From a virus: a DNA stretch of 22,073 nt. The stretch lies in the IMG/VR virus record IMGVR_UViG_3300025062_000007, positions 1 to 22,073 of that record, one strand, 5' to 3'. Positions 1-7,743 of this stretch are shown one piece after another. Every line of letters starts with the position of its first letter. The first letter of the stretch is position 1. Under the pieces are notes generated by a model. That model was not told the origin of the DNA, ran no database searches, and saw only the letters and a list, made by a program, of their open reading frames with translations. The position numbers and the translations under genes were made by a program.

Positions 1-88
1 TACGTAAACTGACACATATACCATCAGCATTTAGCATATACATCTTCAAAAATTTCTAAAAAATTAAGGCTTAACCACTATGGTTGAT

Positions 89-142
89 ATGACCAATAAA
101 CGTCTTTCCGTTGCACCCATGATCGATAGTATCCCTGTATAA
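89..142 (+). pseudogene. dusA: Displaced 5' fragment of host dusA
   Basis: The ATG at 89 opens a 17-codon frame that starts MTNKRLSVAPMID and then reads SIPV before TAA at 140. KRLSVAPM(L/M)DWTDRH is the conserved N-terminus of DusA, the FMN-dependent enzyme that reduces U20/U20a in tRNA. The match stops exactly after the Asp, where a functional gene would continue WTDRH. This is the remnant expected when a dusA-specific tyrosine integrase splits the gene and the phage restores the 5' end at the other junction. Positions 1-88 are then host DNA upstream of dusA. They include a perfect short inverted repeat, AACCA-CTA-TGGTT, at 73-85. The identification rests on 13 residues, but they are the diagnostic ones. 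Confidence 0.75.
98..127. other. Candidate attachment-site core (prophage end) in dusA
   Basis: The dusA-like reading is lost at about 127. A family of integrases known to target the 5' end of dusA recombines within the codons for KRLSVAPMLD. The core shared by attL and attR should therefore lie inside this interval. The other junction is outside the window, so the exact core cannot be fixed here. Confidence 0.55.
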
Positions 143-191
143 GCTAAACCCTATATAATTTAAGGCTTTGACTGCTATCAATAAATACAAT

Positions 192-213
192 GGTGCAGAT
201 ACGGTGCAGATAC
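192..213. repeat. Perfect tandem 11-bp repeat GGTGCAGATAC x2
   Basis: Two abutting identical copies lie at 192-202 and 203-213. A related GTGCAGATA occurs at 534-542. Short direct repeats a few tens to hundreds of bases inside a prophage end are the usual form of arm-type binding sites for tyrosine integrases. That role is inferred from position only. No gene lies between 143 and 317. Confidence 0.5.
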
Positions 214-319
214 TTAGACGGGTTTAGACCAACTACCGAGGATTCCTCGTAAGTTCGATTGTCTCTCAAAAACAGCGATTTAGAATGACAGAGCGTTTAG
301 CTTCTCAAATTTTAGGCAC

Positions 320-353
320 AAAAAAACAGCCCACCTAAGTTAATAGATGGGCT
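320..353 (-). terminator. Strong rho-independent terminator of the late operon
   Basis: On the minus strand a 10-bp stem (arms 344-353 and 328-337, one G-T wobble, loop TTAACT) is followed by a run of seven Ts (320-326). It is the first strong terminator after the endolysin gene and the likely end of the late transcript before the attachment site. Confidence 0.8.
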
Positions 354-357
354 TTGG

Positions 358-541
358 AATTTTGGGCAATTTGTCTTAGTTTATAGAGGAACAATAAGCC
401 TAACAAACCTCTTTCATAACGATGTATTGTTATGATTTTCTGCGTTACTTATCGCGAATGTTCGCACAAGGACTTTAAACCAACTGAGCCGTTACAACCT
501 TTATCCGTGAGGACAGCCGACGGTAGGACTACAGTGCAGAT
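358..541 (-). ncRNA. Non-coding, hairpin-rich stretch; possible 3' UTR or small RNA
   Basis: No credible ORF lies between the endolysin stop at 572 and the terminator at 320. On the minus strand there is a TATAAT at 542-547 with no convincing -35. It is followed by short hairpins: GCGA-ACAT-TCGC near 460, and CATAAC/GTTATG around 416-436. The stretch ends at the strong terminator. A 10-bp tandem repeat (gctaaacgta, 551-570) sits just before the endolysin stop. This could be an ordinary long 3' UTR or a processed small RNA, and the sequence alone does not decide it. Confidence 0.25.
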
Positions 542-571
542 ATTATAGCAGCTAAACGTAGCTAAACGTAG

Positions 572-1153
572 CTATTTTGGATAGCTGGACCATGGCAATT
601 GATAATGCGGACCGTCTTTAAACTTGGTCCAATCACCGCCCCATTCAATGCTAACGCCTACGTCTTTTGCTGCTTGCTTAACGGCTTTAGCTAATGGGTG
701 GTAGTATTTCCAATCCCAAGTAACCTTGCCGTTTTCATCAAGTGCGAATAGGTCCACAGCATGACCGGTTAAATGACGACTATTCATGGTACGTGTAGCA
801 CCTTGTTTGAATAGCTCTTTTTGCCGTGTAATGGTCCGCAATCCTTCACCGACTGAGAAATCAGAACCAGTGATTTCAATGGTCCGCTTAACGACTTTGA
901 CCAAATCAGGGTTCAAGCCTTTTAACCGGTCCAGTGATTTTTCTGATAGCTTGAAATTACCTGTCGGATCAACTGGCTTACTTTCATCATTAACTGCGTC
1001 TTTCTCGGTATGCGCTTTGCAATGAATGGCAGCCTCAGCCATGGCATAAAACCCTGCGTGAGCTTGATTACCCCATGTGCCATCTACCTCACCACCATAG
1101 AAGCCGTGTAGCTTCATTGTAGCTTGTAGATTCTTAATAGTAGATTCTTGCAT
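572..1153 (-). CDS. Endolysin, M15-type L-Ala-D-Glu peptidase
   Basis: This 193-aa protein should cleave the peptide stem of host peptidoglycan at lysis. Residues 5-40 resemble a small peptidoglycan-binding domain (LQATMKLHGFYGGEVDGTWG). Residues about 68-188 are a VanY/M15 metallopeptidase with the zinc ligands H127 and D134 in SRHLTGHAVD and H183 in DGPHYQL. E170 in EWGGDW is the likely catalytic base. There is no signal peptide, so export needs a holin. I chose the ATG at 1153 over the TTG one codon earlier because GAGG lies six bases before this ATG and only three before the TTG. It is the last gene of the late operon. Domain order (binding then catalytic) is common in phage L-alanyl-D-glutamate peptidases. 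Confidence 0.88.
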   Translation of the reverse strand: MQESTIKNLQATMKLHGFYGGEVDGTWGNQAHAGFYAMAEAAIHCKAHTEKDAVNDESKPVDPTGNFKLSEKSLDRLKGLNPDLVKVVKRTIEITGSDFSVGEGLRTITRQKELFKQGATRTMNSRHLTGHAVDLFALDENGKVTWDWKYYHPLAKAVKQAAKDVGVSIEWGGDWTKFKDGPHYQLPWSSYPK

Positions 1154-1161
1154 CAATCACC

Positions 1162-1353
1162 TCACAATTTTGGCTGTTTGATAATGCGACCTAAATAGCC
1201 ACTCACAATCATGGCAATAGGCAGCCATTCAAGCGGTATCAAGTTTGCATCGACCACGCTATTAATTAGCGCGTAAAGTACAGCAACGATAATCGGCAAG
1301 ATGACTGCCAGTGATTGCCACATTTTTTGCCAGTTATTAACGATAAAATTCAT
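1162..1353 (-). CDS. Small membrane protein, putative holin
   Basis: This 63-aa protein has two predicted membrane segments, at about residues 15-34 (LAVILPIIVAVLYALINSVV) and 41-58, and a short basic C-terminus (RIIKQPKL). GGAG lies eight bases before the ATG. It stops eight bases before the endolysin start. Size, two membrane helices, charged tail and position next to an endolysin without a signal peptide together suggest a holin that lets the enzyme cross the inner membrane. No holin family is recognised by motif, so the role rests on context. An antiholin is the main alternative, given the second membrane protein upstream. Confidence 0.6.
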   Translation of the reverse strand: MNFIVNNWQKMWQSLAVILPIIVAVLYALINSVVDANLIPLEWLPIAMIVSGYLGRIIKQPKL

Positions 1354-1365
1354 TTATTTAGCTCC

Positions 1366-1388
1366 AAAAAAAGCCCTAAAAATAGGGC
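1366..1388 (-). terminator. Terminator between the two lysis membrane genes
   Basis: On the minus strand GCCCTA-TTTT-TAGGGC (1373-1388) is followed by seven Ts (1366-1372). The T run abuts the GGAG ribosome binding site of the 63-aa gene, so read-through controls expression of the final lysis genes. Confidence 0.75.
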
Positions 1389-1405
1389 GAATTATTTAAT
1401 GATTA

Positions 1406-1798
1406 TTACTTGCCGAATATCGCCCATGCTGCGTCTTTGATTTCTTTGATGACCTCGGATAGTGTTTTCCCTTGCATGAGCGCCACGGCTTGATAAACGA
1501 TACCTATTGCGAGCATACCAAACACTGCCCACACAAGCATGATTGCCCCATGTGTCATGATGCTATAATTTTGATAGCCCATGATTTCTATGTGTGCTGC
1601 ACCGCCAAATAGTGAGATTGTGACCGCAATCGTAAATTTAAAAATCACTGATATGTTGACGCTTATTTTCCCGTCTTTGCCGATATCGCCACTGAGCATC
1701 AAGCCGAATACCGCGCCAATGACGGCAGCAAATACTTTCGGCAAAAACACCAGCAGTTTGAGCAAAATAATATCCCAAAAGGGTGTGTTGTTTGGCAT
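1406..1798 (-). CDS. Three-helix membrane protein, putative holin or antiholin
   Basis: This 130-aa protein has three hydrophobic spans, at about residues 11-35, 48-68 and 81-107, and an amphipathic lysine-rich C-terminus (GKTLSEVIKEIKDAAW). The start has GGAG six bases upstream (GGAGAGACAATG). It lies between the tail-tip genes and the 63-aa membrane protein, which is the usual place of lysis genes. It has the class I holin layout of three spans, but no signature I can name. An unrelated membrane protein carried in the lysis region is possible. Confidence 0.55.
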   Translation of the reverse strand: MPNNTPFWDIILLKLLVFLPKVFAAVIGAVFGLMLSGDIGKDGKISVNISVIFKFTIAVTISLFGGAAHIEIMGYQNYSIMTHGAIMLVWAVFGMLAIGIVYQAVALMQGKTLSEVIKEIKDAAWAIFGK

Positions 1799-1820
1799 TG
1801 TCTCTCCTCAAATTTTAGAT

Positions 1821-1845
1821 AAAATAAAACCCCAATTAAGGGGTT
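1821..1845 (-). terminator. Terminator overlapping the end of the 62-aa gene
   Basis: On the minus strand AACCCC-TTAATT-GGGGTT (1828-1845) is followed by TTTTATT (1821-1827). The loop contains the stop codon of the 62-aa gene (1836-1838), so the 3' end of the gene and the terminator stem are the same bases. Confidence 0.75.
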
Positions 1846-2024
1846 GGTTTTGGCTCTGATTGCCATTTGTTATCGTACCAGTACCACGGCTTAAAATAAT
1901 CAGGCGGCGGTGTTAGGGTGAAATCCAAGTAGTCGGGCATATCGCTGATTACATATTGAGAAAATCCCACATCCTCCCTAAAAAATATAGATGATGATTT
2001 TTCATACAAGTATAGTTTAATCAT
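1836..2024 (-). CDS. Small protein downstream of tail tip gene J
   Basis: This 62-aa protein's ATG shares its A with the TAA stop of J (TAATG), which indicates translational coupling. The C-terminus is rich in aromatics and proline (PPPDYFKPWYWYDNKW). Aromatic WYWYDNKW-like motifs occur in short proteins encoded after tail fibre or tip genes, where they are thought to help fibre assembly. That link is an inference from position and composition. Function is unknown. Confidence 0.6.
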   Translation of the reverse strand: MIKLYLYEKSSSIFFREDVGFSQYVISDMPDYLDFTLTPPPDYFKPWYWYDNKWQSEPKPTP

Positions 2025-5000
2025 TACCGCTTAACTCCTAATATCTGGCAAGCTGATGTTTCAAAACCAAACTCGTGATTAGTTTGTGTTCTAAAGTCCT
2101 TATAATTACCTGGTCCGCCTACGTAGGCGTTAGCAAATAAAACTATCTCAGCTATATACGTCACCTCTCCTAGTGCTTTTGGTGGAGAGTCCAAGATAGT
2201 CGGCATGGTCATTGTCTGGGGCGGTATACTTGCTGCAATGGAAGAAGCCATTCTCTTCACCCTTAAAGGAGTTGTTAGGTCTAACCTGCGAACCTGCAAA
2301 TCGATATATTGGGGCGGAGTGATAGGTGTAGTTTTCGCTACTAAATCTAAGTAAACCATATCAGCAGAAAATTGTATGGAAACTGAACCACCCATTGGGT
2401 CGAATGTTGCTCTTGCAGCTTCAAAAACCCATTTGTGGAAATACCCAGGCTGACCAAACGGCGGGTTTGCTATATATACTTCGGAGTAGCTTACACCACT
2501 GCGCGGCACATTGTCTTTAAGAATGACAGTTTTATTTGGTATGTAAAACAATCTAGGGATTGTCACCGCATTACCCTTTATCTGCAACGTATCCACCTGC
2601 GCATCACCTATTTGAGCAGTCTTAATAGCCGCATCTTTGATTTGTATCGTATCAATAGAAGCGCGAGGTGCATAAAAGTTGCGAGTGTATAGCCCTGCTG
2701 GTACGGTCACACCATCAATCACACTTGCCGTATTGCGTACCACTAATTGACTTAAGCCATCATCACCGCCGACTGGTGGCGATACATAAAAGTTATCTGC
2801 ATAAACGGCAAACTCACCAGTTTTGCCATCGTTGTATGTACCTACGCCAACAACCTTGCCGTTTACATCGAGCAGAGTCGTAGATTGAGCACGTAGACCA
2901 TCAACCACCTCATCCGACCTTTGTATTGACGCAGTATTTTCGCCCACTGTTGTTTGTAGCGTCGTGACCTTGCTCGCTGTCGCACTTGTTGATGTTGCGA
3001 CCGTGTTTAGATTTTCGATAAACTGAGCATTACTACCAGCTACACTAGATTGCAAGTTTGTTATGCGCTCATTCATCGCATAGTTATCACGCGCCACCGT
3101 TTTTGCGTATGTCCATTGCTGCGACTGACTGCTAAAGTATGTCGTTTTATCAAAATATTCGGGCTGATAGTCTGCAATGATGCCGTCCAGCCTTTCGCCT
3201 TGAGTGCCAAATTCGTTTGTTACAGATTGCTCGAAGTTAATAAATTGAGTATTTGTGGCATTAATACGGTTATTGGCTGCTAGTATTTCATTAATACGGT
3301 CTTGTGTCTCTTGACTGATTGCAAGCTCATTATCTTCAATCTTGCCAATCTTAGTAGTCAAAGCAGTATTGAGTGACGACTCTCTTATTTGCCCCTCGAT
3401 TAAATCCATGACTTTATCAGCACTGGCATCTGTAACACCTGTTGCCCATGCTGACCACGGGCTGACAAAACCCAACTTATCAACTAAGCGAGCACGGTAC
3501 GACTGCGACAAGTTGCCTTGCAAGCCTGTGACCGTATGCGTATTAGTCGGATAACTGACCTGTGTAAGTGTTGCAACATTGACATCAGGCGCAGAACCGA
3601 CTTGTATTTCAGTAAATGCAGCATCACCTGAGCCACTAGCAAAGCCCCACTTCAAATCCATGCCAAACAAAATGCCGGTAGCAGTTAAACCAACTACTGT
3701 AGGCGGTAAACCTATCTTGCCCTTGACCTCTGTTAGCATCGAGCTTGTAGGCTGTGATTGCACATCAAACGCACTGACAGCTCGCACACGCGCAAGGTAC
3801 TGACCGCTATAAACACCGTCAATCTCTGCGCTAGTGTTACCCGTACGTGGCACTTTAATCCACGTCCCATCATCTTTACGCCACTCGACATCATAAGCAA
3901 CCGCACCGGATACTTGCGCCCAGCCTATCATGAGTGTTGCTACCGTTTGCCCTTGTACCTCACGATGACGACTACCGATAATCACACCGTCGGGCGCATC
4001 GACCGTATCGGGATTAACAATAGTGATATCAGTCGGTTTTACGTCTGTGCCAAAGTCGATAGCATCATACTTTTGTGGCTCATGCTGAATAGCGACAATG
4101 TTATAGGTATTGTCATCGTTCTCAGCGATCTGCATCACACGAAAACGCATCAGCTTTAAATCAGTCGTTTCAATCGCCCAAACGTGCTCAGGCTCAGCAC
4201 TGGTAAATCCTGCTGTTACTGTAATGCGATTGCCGACCACATTTGATATATTACGACGCTCTGATTTGCCGCTACCGCCGTTAATGATAAGCACATCACC
4301 GACACTAGCCGTTACCTCCCTATCAAGCTCTATGATGCGCTGTGTCTCATTGACAGTGCTAACACGACCGCCATTGGCGCGACCTGCAAACAGCTCATCT
4401 GATACATTGATGATATTGCCAACCGTACAGTTAACCCCATCTAAGCCGACACTAAAAGCGACTTGTCTAGTTTCTAACTGCTCAGTTTTTAGCGCCCACA
4501 GTCCGGCTCGTTGTGCTTGTGCTTGACTGGTACAACCAAAAGCGGATAAATCCAGCACTTTGACGCCAAATTTAGCCATCGCCTTTTCATCGCGTATGTA
4601 CTCGTATTCCGTTTCAAACTTATTAAGCGGATTACTCCAAGCGACTTTAGCTAAGGTATGACGGTCACGCGCTCTTGTGCCCGTGTATTCAAAATGACCA
4701 TCAATGACGTTTGCACGGCTAAAAGTATAAACAGGGTCTTGCGGTACATCCGCATCAAGAATGATTTTCTCGCCATTCCAGTACGACATAGCGCGGAATA
4801 TACCTGCGATATTCTGCAATACCGTGTAAGCATCTTCTTGTTTTTGCAGATAGACGTTACACGTAAAGCGTGGCTCTAGACCACCCTGACCGTCTGACAC
4901 CATCTGATCGCAATATTGACCAAGTGCGTACAATGACCATTTATCAATCATCGTTGCATCAAGTCTATCGCCTAAGCCGAAGCGCCACTGAGTACAAAGA

Positions 5001-5863
5001 TAATAGTAAGCCCATGCTGGGTTATTGCTATAAGCATCTTTAAATGTGCCATCCCAAATCCCTGTATAAGTGCGAGCAACAGCATCATAGTTTGATGGTA
5101 CACGGATAATCGAGCCTTTAGCATGGACTGACATTTTTGCAATGCTGCTAAAAGTCTCAGCGTTATATTGCAAGCCAAGTAAAGCGGTATTAGGGTAAGC
5201 GAGTTTTACATCGATGACCTCAGCAACAGCCTCAATCGTCATTGTGTCTTGTATGTACTCGCTTGGGTCATTAGGCGTGATACGGCGTACACGTAGCTGC
5301 CAACCTGTGTTAGATTTTGGCAAGTCAATACGATGGGTGCGCTCATACCCTGCTGATAACTTGTCCTCAATCTTGGTATTTAAGACCTCAACATAAGCGC
5401 CGCTACCTGTTTTTAGGTCAATGGCATACTCAATCTTATAGCCTGTCACATCGCCGTTATCAGGATTGGTTTTAGACAAACGATTCCATTTGAAACGCAC
5501 CCGTAAAGCGGATAGCTGACTGTCAGTAAACGCTTTAATGTAAGGCGTGGCACTCTTTAGCTCAACACCGATGGGCGTTTCATTGCTTACATCGGGAAAG
5601 CCTTGGATATATTCCTGCTCATTTGTGCCAGCCCTAAAATCCCATGTTACGCCCTCAAAGTTTGGATTACCGGCGTCATCAAGTAATGGCGTACCATCAA
5701 GATAAATGGATTTACCGCCATCGACAAGACCGGCAATCTCACCCTCAGCCAAGCCGTAAAGGATTTTAACGGTGCTGGTAGATGATGCTGTGTCTTTAGC
5801 GATAGAGGGCTTACGTGGCTTTTCTTGACCTTTTTTAGCGCCTTTGATTGCGATAGCTGTCAT
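2024..5863 (-). CDS. J: Tail tip attachment / host specificity protein J
   Basis: This 1279-aa protein is the central tail-tip fibre that contacts the host receptor. The N-terminal part (about 20-600) carries the conserved J core: STVKILYGLAEGEIAGLV near the start, then LRVRFKWNRL and FRAMSYWNGEKIILDAD further on. Residues about 635-810 hold two fibronectin-type repeats (YDVEWRKDDGTWIKV; YLARVRAVSAFDVQSQP). A coiled-coil-like stretch and a DUF1983-like segment follow (NDGKTGEFAVYADNFYV). The C-terminal 200 residues look unique and are the likely receptor-binding part. The longer frame reaches 5914, but the ATG at 5863 is preferred because it overlaps the stop of gene I as TAATG. Lambda J is 1132 aa. 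Confidence 0.93.
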   Translation of the reverse strand: MTAIAIKGAKKGQEKPRKPSIAKDTASSTSTVKILYGLAEGEIAGLVDGGKSIYLDGTPLLDDAGNPNFEGVTWDFRAGTNEQEYIQGFPDVSNETPIGVELKSATPYIKAFTDSQLSALRVRFKWNRLSKTNPDNGDVTGYKIEYAIDLKTGSGAYVEVLNTKIEDKLSAGYERTHRIDLPKSNTGWQLRVRRITPNDPSEYIQDTMTIEAVAEVIDVKLAYPNTALLGLQYNAETFSSIAKMSVHAKGSIIRVPSNYDAVARTYTGIWDGTFKDAYSNNPAWAYYYLCTQWRFGLGDRLDATMIDKWSLYALGQYCDQMVSDGQGGLEPRFTCNVYLQKQEDAYTVLQNIAGIFRAMSYWNGEKIILDADVPQDPVYTFSRANVIDGHFEYTGTRARDRHTLAKVAWSNPLNKFETEYEYIRDEKAMAKFGVKVLDLSAFGCTSQAQAQRAGLWALKTEQLETRQVAFSVGLDGVNCTVGNIINVSDELFAGRANGGRVSTVNETQRIIELDREVTASVGDVLIINGGSGKSERRNISNVVGNRITVTAGFTSAEPEHVWAIETTDLKLMRFRVMQIAENDDNTYNIVAIQHEPQKYDAIDFGTDVKPTDITIVNPDTVDAPDGVIIGSRHREVQGQTVATLMIGWAQVSGAVAYDVEWRKDDGTWIKVPRTGNTSAEIDGVYSGQYLARVRAVSAFDVQSQPTSSMLTEVKGKIGLPPTVVGLTATGILFGMDLKWGFASGSGDAAFTEIQVGSAPDVNVATLTQVSYPTNTHTVTGLQGNLSQSYRARLVDKLGFVSPWSAWATGVTDASADKVMDLIEGQIRESSLNTALTTKIGKIEDNELAISQETQDRINEILAANNRINATNTQFINFEQSVTNEFGTQGERLDGIIADYQPEYFDKTTYFSSQSQQWTYAKTVARDNYAMNERITNLQSSVAGSNAQFIENLNTVATSTSATASKVTTLQTTVGENTASIQRSDEVVDGLRAQSTTLLDVNGKVVGVGTYNDGKTGEFAVYADNFYVSPPVGGDDGLSQLVVRNTASVIDGVTVPAGLYTRNFYAPRASIDTIQIKDAAIKTAQIGDAQVDTLQIKGNAVTIPRLFYIPNKTVILKDNVPRSGVSYSEVYIANPPFGQPGYFHKWVFEAARATFDPMGGSVSIQFSADMVYLDLVAKTTPITPPQYIDLQVRRLDLTTPLRVKRMASSIAASIPPQTMTMPTILDSPPKALGEVTYIAEIVLFANAYVGGPGNYKDFRTQTNHEFGFETSACQILGVKR

Positions 5864-6429
5864 TATTGCGTGTCCTCTGTATAAATACCTGCGCTGCCAA
5901 TAAAGCCGCCCCACATACCCTCACCAATTGCAACGGGTACGGGATTGTTTTGGGCTGTGGTAGTGACTGCACCGCCAAAACCATAGTTAGCCCTGTTGCC
6001 ATCCTCGTCCTGAGTGCCTAGATCAGGATTAGGCATTAGCAATGAGGCAGCACCGCCTATCATCAAGCCGACACCTGCACCAATCATTGCCAAGCCATTA
6101 GCCGAGCCAAGACCGCCACTAAATCCAATCAATGCCGCACCTGCTATCACCTGTAACCATGCAAACGCTTTACCGCCTGAACCCATGATTTTAGGTACAA
6201 CATGAATAACGCTCGCACCTGTCACGCTGTCAATATCGTTTTCGCCTAGATTCTTTTCATCAGCAAATACCGCGAAGCGCATACCGTTTTGCTCAGCTTG
6301 CAGCATGAATTTTTTAAAATCTGGTAACTGGCAGCTAATAGCGTGAGTTGCTTCTTTCGGCGTCAGAACGTCAAGCATAAAATACTTGCCGAATTGCTCT
6401 AGTACGCCATGCAAGACAATCTTTTTCAT
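5863..6429 (-). CDS. I: Tail assembly protein I
   Basis: This 188-aa protein resembles lambda gpI, which is needed for tail-tip assembly. The N-terminal half is a ubiquitin-like fold region (VLHGVLEQFGKYFMLDVLTP, ending near VIHVVPKIMGSGGKA). It is followed by a glycine/alanine-rich hydrophobic stretch (about 90-132) and a C-terminal segment with NPVPVAIGEGMWGG, typical of the family. The order K, I, J matches lambda except for a small gene between K and I. The ribosome binding site is weak, with only GGGC upstream. A degenerate hairpin lies directly before it. Confidence 0.9.
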   Translation of the reverse strand: MKKIVLHGVLEQFGKYFMLDVLTPKEATHAISCQLPDFKKFMLQAEQNGMRFAVFADEKNLGENDIDSVTGASVIHVVPKIMGSGGKAFAWLQVIAGAALIGFSGGLGSANGLAMIGAGVGLMIGGAASLLMPNPDLGTQDEDGNRANYGFGGAVTTTAQNNPVPVAIGEGMWGGFIGSAGIYTEDTQ

Positions 6430-6442
6430 AATTTACGCCCAT

Positions 6443-6467
6443 AAAAAAAGCCGCCGGTTAAGGTGAC
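6443..6467 (-). terminator. Weak or degenerate terminator before gene I
   Basis: On the minus strand GTCACC-TTAACC-GGCGGC (6450-6467) has one A-C mismatch and one wobble in its stem, then seven Ts (6443-6449). The layout matches the other TTAA-loop hairpins, but the stem is poorer. Partial read-through is expected, since I and J must be expressed. Confidence 0.45.
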
Positions 6468-6489
6468 TTGTTTGTTTTTGCTTTAGGTT

Positions 6490-6714
6490 TTATTCGCCGT
6501 TCTCTATTCTTATTTTCGCACAGTAATTTTTAGCATCTTCTTTCTTATCGAAAAATTGACGACGATGATTAGCTCCGGTTAAGTCGAAAACAACGCCCAC
6601 CCAGCCATCGCCATCGGGATTCATGTCAACCGTGTATTGATACCTATCTGTTTTAGCTACTTCAGCAAAACTATATCCGTATTTTCTACCATCTTCCCAT
6701 TGCAAGTTACCCAT
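6490..6714 (-). CDS. Small protein of unknown function between K and I
   Basis: This 74-aa soluble protein is not recognised. It contains QYTVDMNPDGDGWVGVVFDL followed by HRRQFFDKKEDAKNYCAKI, which suggests a small beta-sheet followed by one helix. AGGGG stands six bases before the ATG, so it is well translated. Lambda has nothing at this place. It lies between K and I and is followed by a hairpin. This looks like an inserted accessory gene rather than a tail component. Confidence 0.7.
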   Translation of the reverse strand: MGNLQWEDGRKYGYSFAEVAKTDRYQYTVDMNPDGDGWVGVVFDLTGANHRRQFFDKKEDAKNYCAKIRIENGE

Positions 6715-6722
6715 AACAACCC

Positions 6723-7460
6723 CTAAAACATTGATTTATGTCTTATGATTATAGCAGCTCTACGTTGCCAAGCCTCACTATACATCTCTCTCAGCGACAT
6801 TTGATTGTACGGATGATGCAATACTAAGCAATCACTGATTACGTCCTCTGTGTGCTCAGATTTAAGCGTACCATCACCGATAAAGATAAGGGCGTGGTTC
6901 ACATGGGCAGTACGTCCTAATCGGCAAAGTATCAAGTCATGCTTTTGGATTGTATCAACTTCTACAAAACCCTCTTTCTTAAAGTTATCAAGATACAAGG
7001 GCTTGCTTTTGGCATCCGTCCACCATTCGTCTTTGCGCTCGTAGTCGTTAAGTGTTATGCCAAGCTCACGCTGATAGTAGTCTTTAACGAGTGTAAAACA
7101 ATCCATCAGCCCATGATGATACTCACGCCCTAGTAATGGTGCTTGATAACCATCGGGCTTGTGTAGCTCGACATTTTCACCGTCTGTTATGATCCAAGGC
7201 AAACCATGTAGATTCATTTGCACTCTGTCGGGCTGACTAGGTGCGGTCGTTCCGTCTGGGTGCGAATGGCAGTAGGCTAAAATCTTACCTTCTTTGGCAG
7301 CTCCTACGAGGTCGATAACATCAATCTCAAACTGGTTGTCATCAAGCGACACGTTGGTACATGGTATGTATTCTTTACCGACTATTACTCCGCATGACTC
7401 CTTAGGGTAACATTCGTTTGCATGGTCGTTAATAACTTTTTTTATCTTAGCTGTTAGCAT
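6723..7460 (-). CDS. K: Tail assembly protein K: JAMM peptidase plus NlpC/P60
   Basis: This 245-aa protein resembles lambda gpK and joins two hydrolase domains. The N-terminal JAB/MPN+ domain has E21, then H65-S-H67-P-D and D78 downstream of S75: a complete JAMM zinc site. The C-terminal NlpC/P60 domain has the nucleophile C121 in GLMDCFTLV and H189 in VNHALIFIG. In related tails the NlpC/P60 part is thought to open peptidoglycan during tail-tip passage, and the JAMM part to act in tip assembly. AAGGCGG precedes the ATG. Both active sites look intact. Confidence 0.93.
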   Translation of the reverse strand: MLTAKIKKVINDHANECYPKESCGVIVGKEYIPCTNVSLDDNQFEIDVIDLVGAAKEGKILAYCHSHPDGTTAPSQPDRVQMNLHGLPWIITDGENVELHKPDGYQAPLLGREYHHGLMDCFTLVKDYYQRELGITLNDYERKDEWWTDAKSKPLYLDNFKKEGFVEVDTIQKHDLILCRLGRTAHVNHALIFIGDGTLKSEHTEDVISDCLVLHHPYNQMSLREMYSEAWQRRAAIIIRHKSMF

Positions 7461-7481
7461 AGTACCGCCTTATTTTTGACA

Positions 7482-7507
7482 ATAAAAAACCACCCGTTAA
7501 GGTGGTT
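7482..7507 (-). terminator. Terminator upstream of gene K
   Basis: On the minus strand AACCACC pairs with GGTGGTT (7488-7507) around a TTAACG loop region, and is followed by TTTTTATT. It lies between the 69-aa gene and K. Confidence 0.75.
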
Positions 7508-7525
7508 CGTTTGTGTACTTTTTAT

Positions 7526-7735
7526 TTAGCTTACGTTATGCACAACATAGTGTTGACGATCAAACTCAATCAGTAGGTTTTTAACAAACTCGTAAGCACC
7601 TTTCTGCTCTATATCAAAACCACTATCAATAGCTATCTTATCCATCTGCTCTTTAGTCATAACACTTTCAATGTGACCGTCGTAATCATAACAGACGACA
7701 TTCATGTCATCGTCTTGTACTAATTTATTAGCCAT
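7526..7735 (-). CDS. Small acidic protein of unknown function
   Basis: This 69-aa protein is not recognised. It has an acidic N-terminal strand region (QDDDMNVVCYDYDGHIESVM) and two likely helices (TKEQMDKIAIDSG; AYEFVKNLLIEFDRQ). The ribosome binding site is poor (AGG only). It starts eight bases after the HNH gene stops and is followed by a strong terminator. The HNH gene and this ORF may therefore form one unit driven by the promoter at 8548-8576 and closed by the terminator at 7482. A link to the endonuclease is conjecture. Confidence 0.65.
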   Translation of the reverse strand: MANKLVQDDDMNVVCYDYDGHIESVMTKEQMDKIAIDSGFDIEQKGAYEFVKNLLIEFDRQHYVVHNVS

Positions 7736-7743
7736 AATAAAAC

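Noticed and set aside
214-290. GTTCGATT motif near 253 suggesting a tRNA fragment as attachment site
   Set aside because: No T-stem pairs around it, and the dusA fragment explains the attachment site better.
3758-4526. Plus-strand frames of 133 and 138 codons opposite gene J
   Set aside because: They mirror the J coding sequence, show no recognisable motifs and overlap each other.
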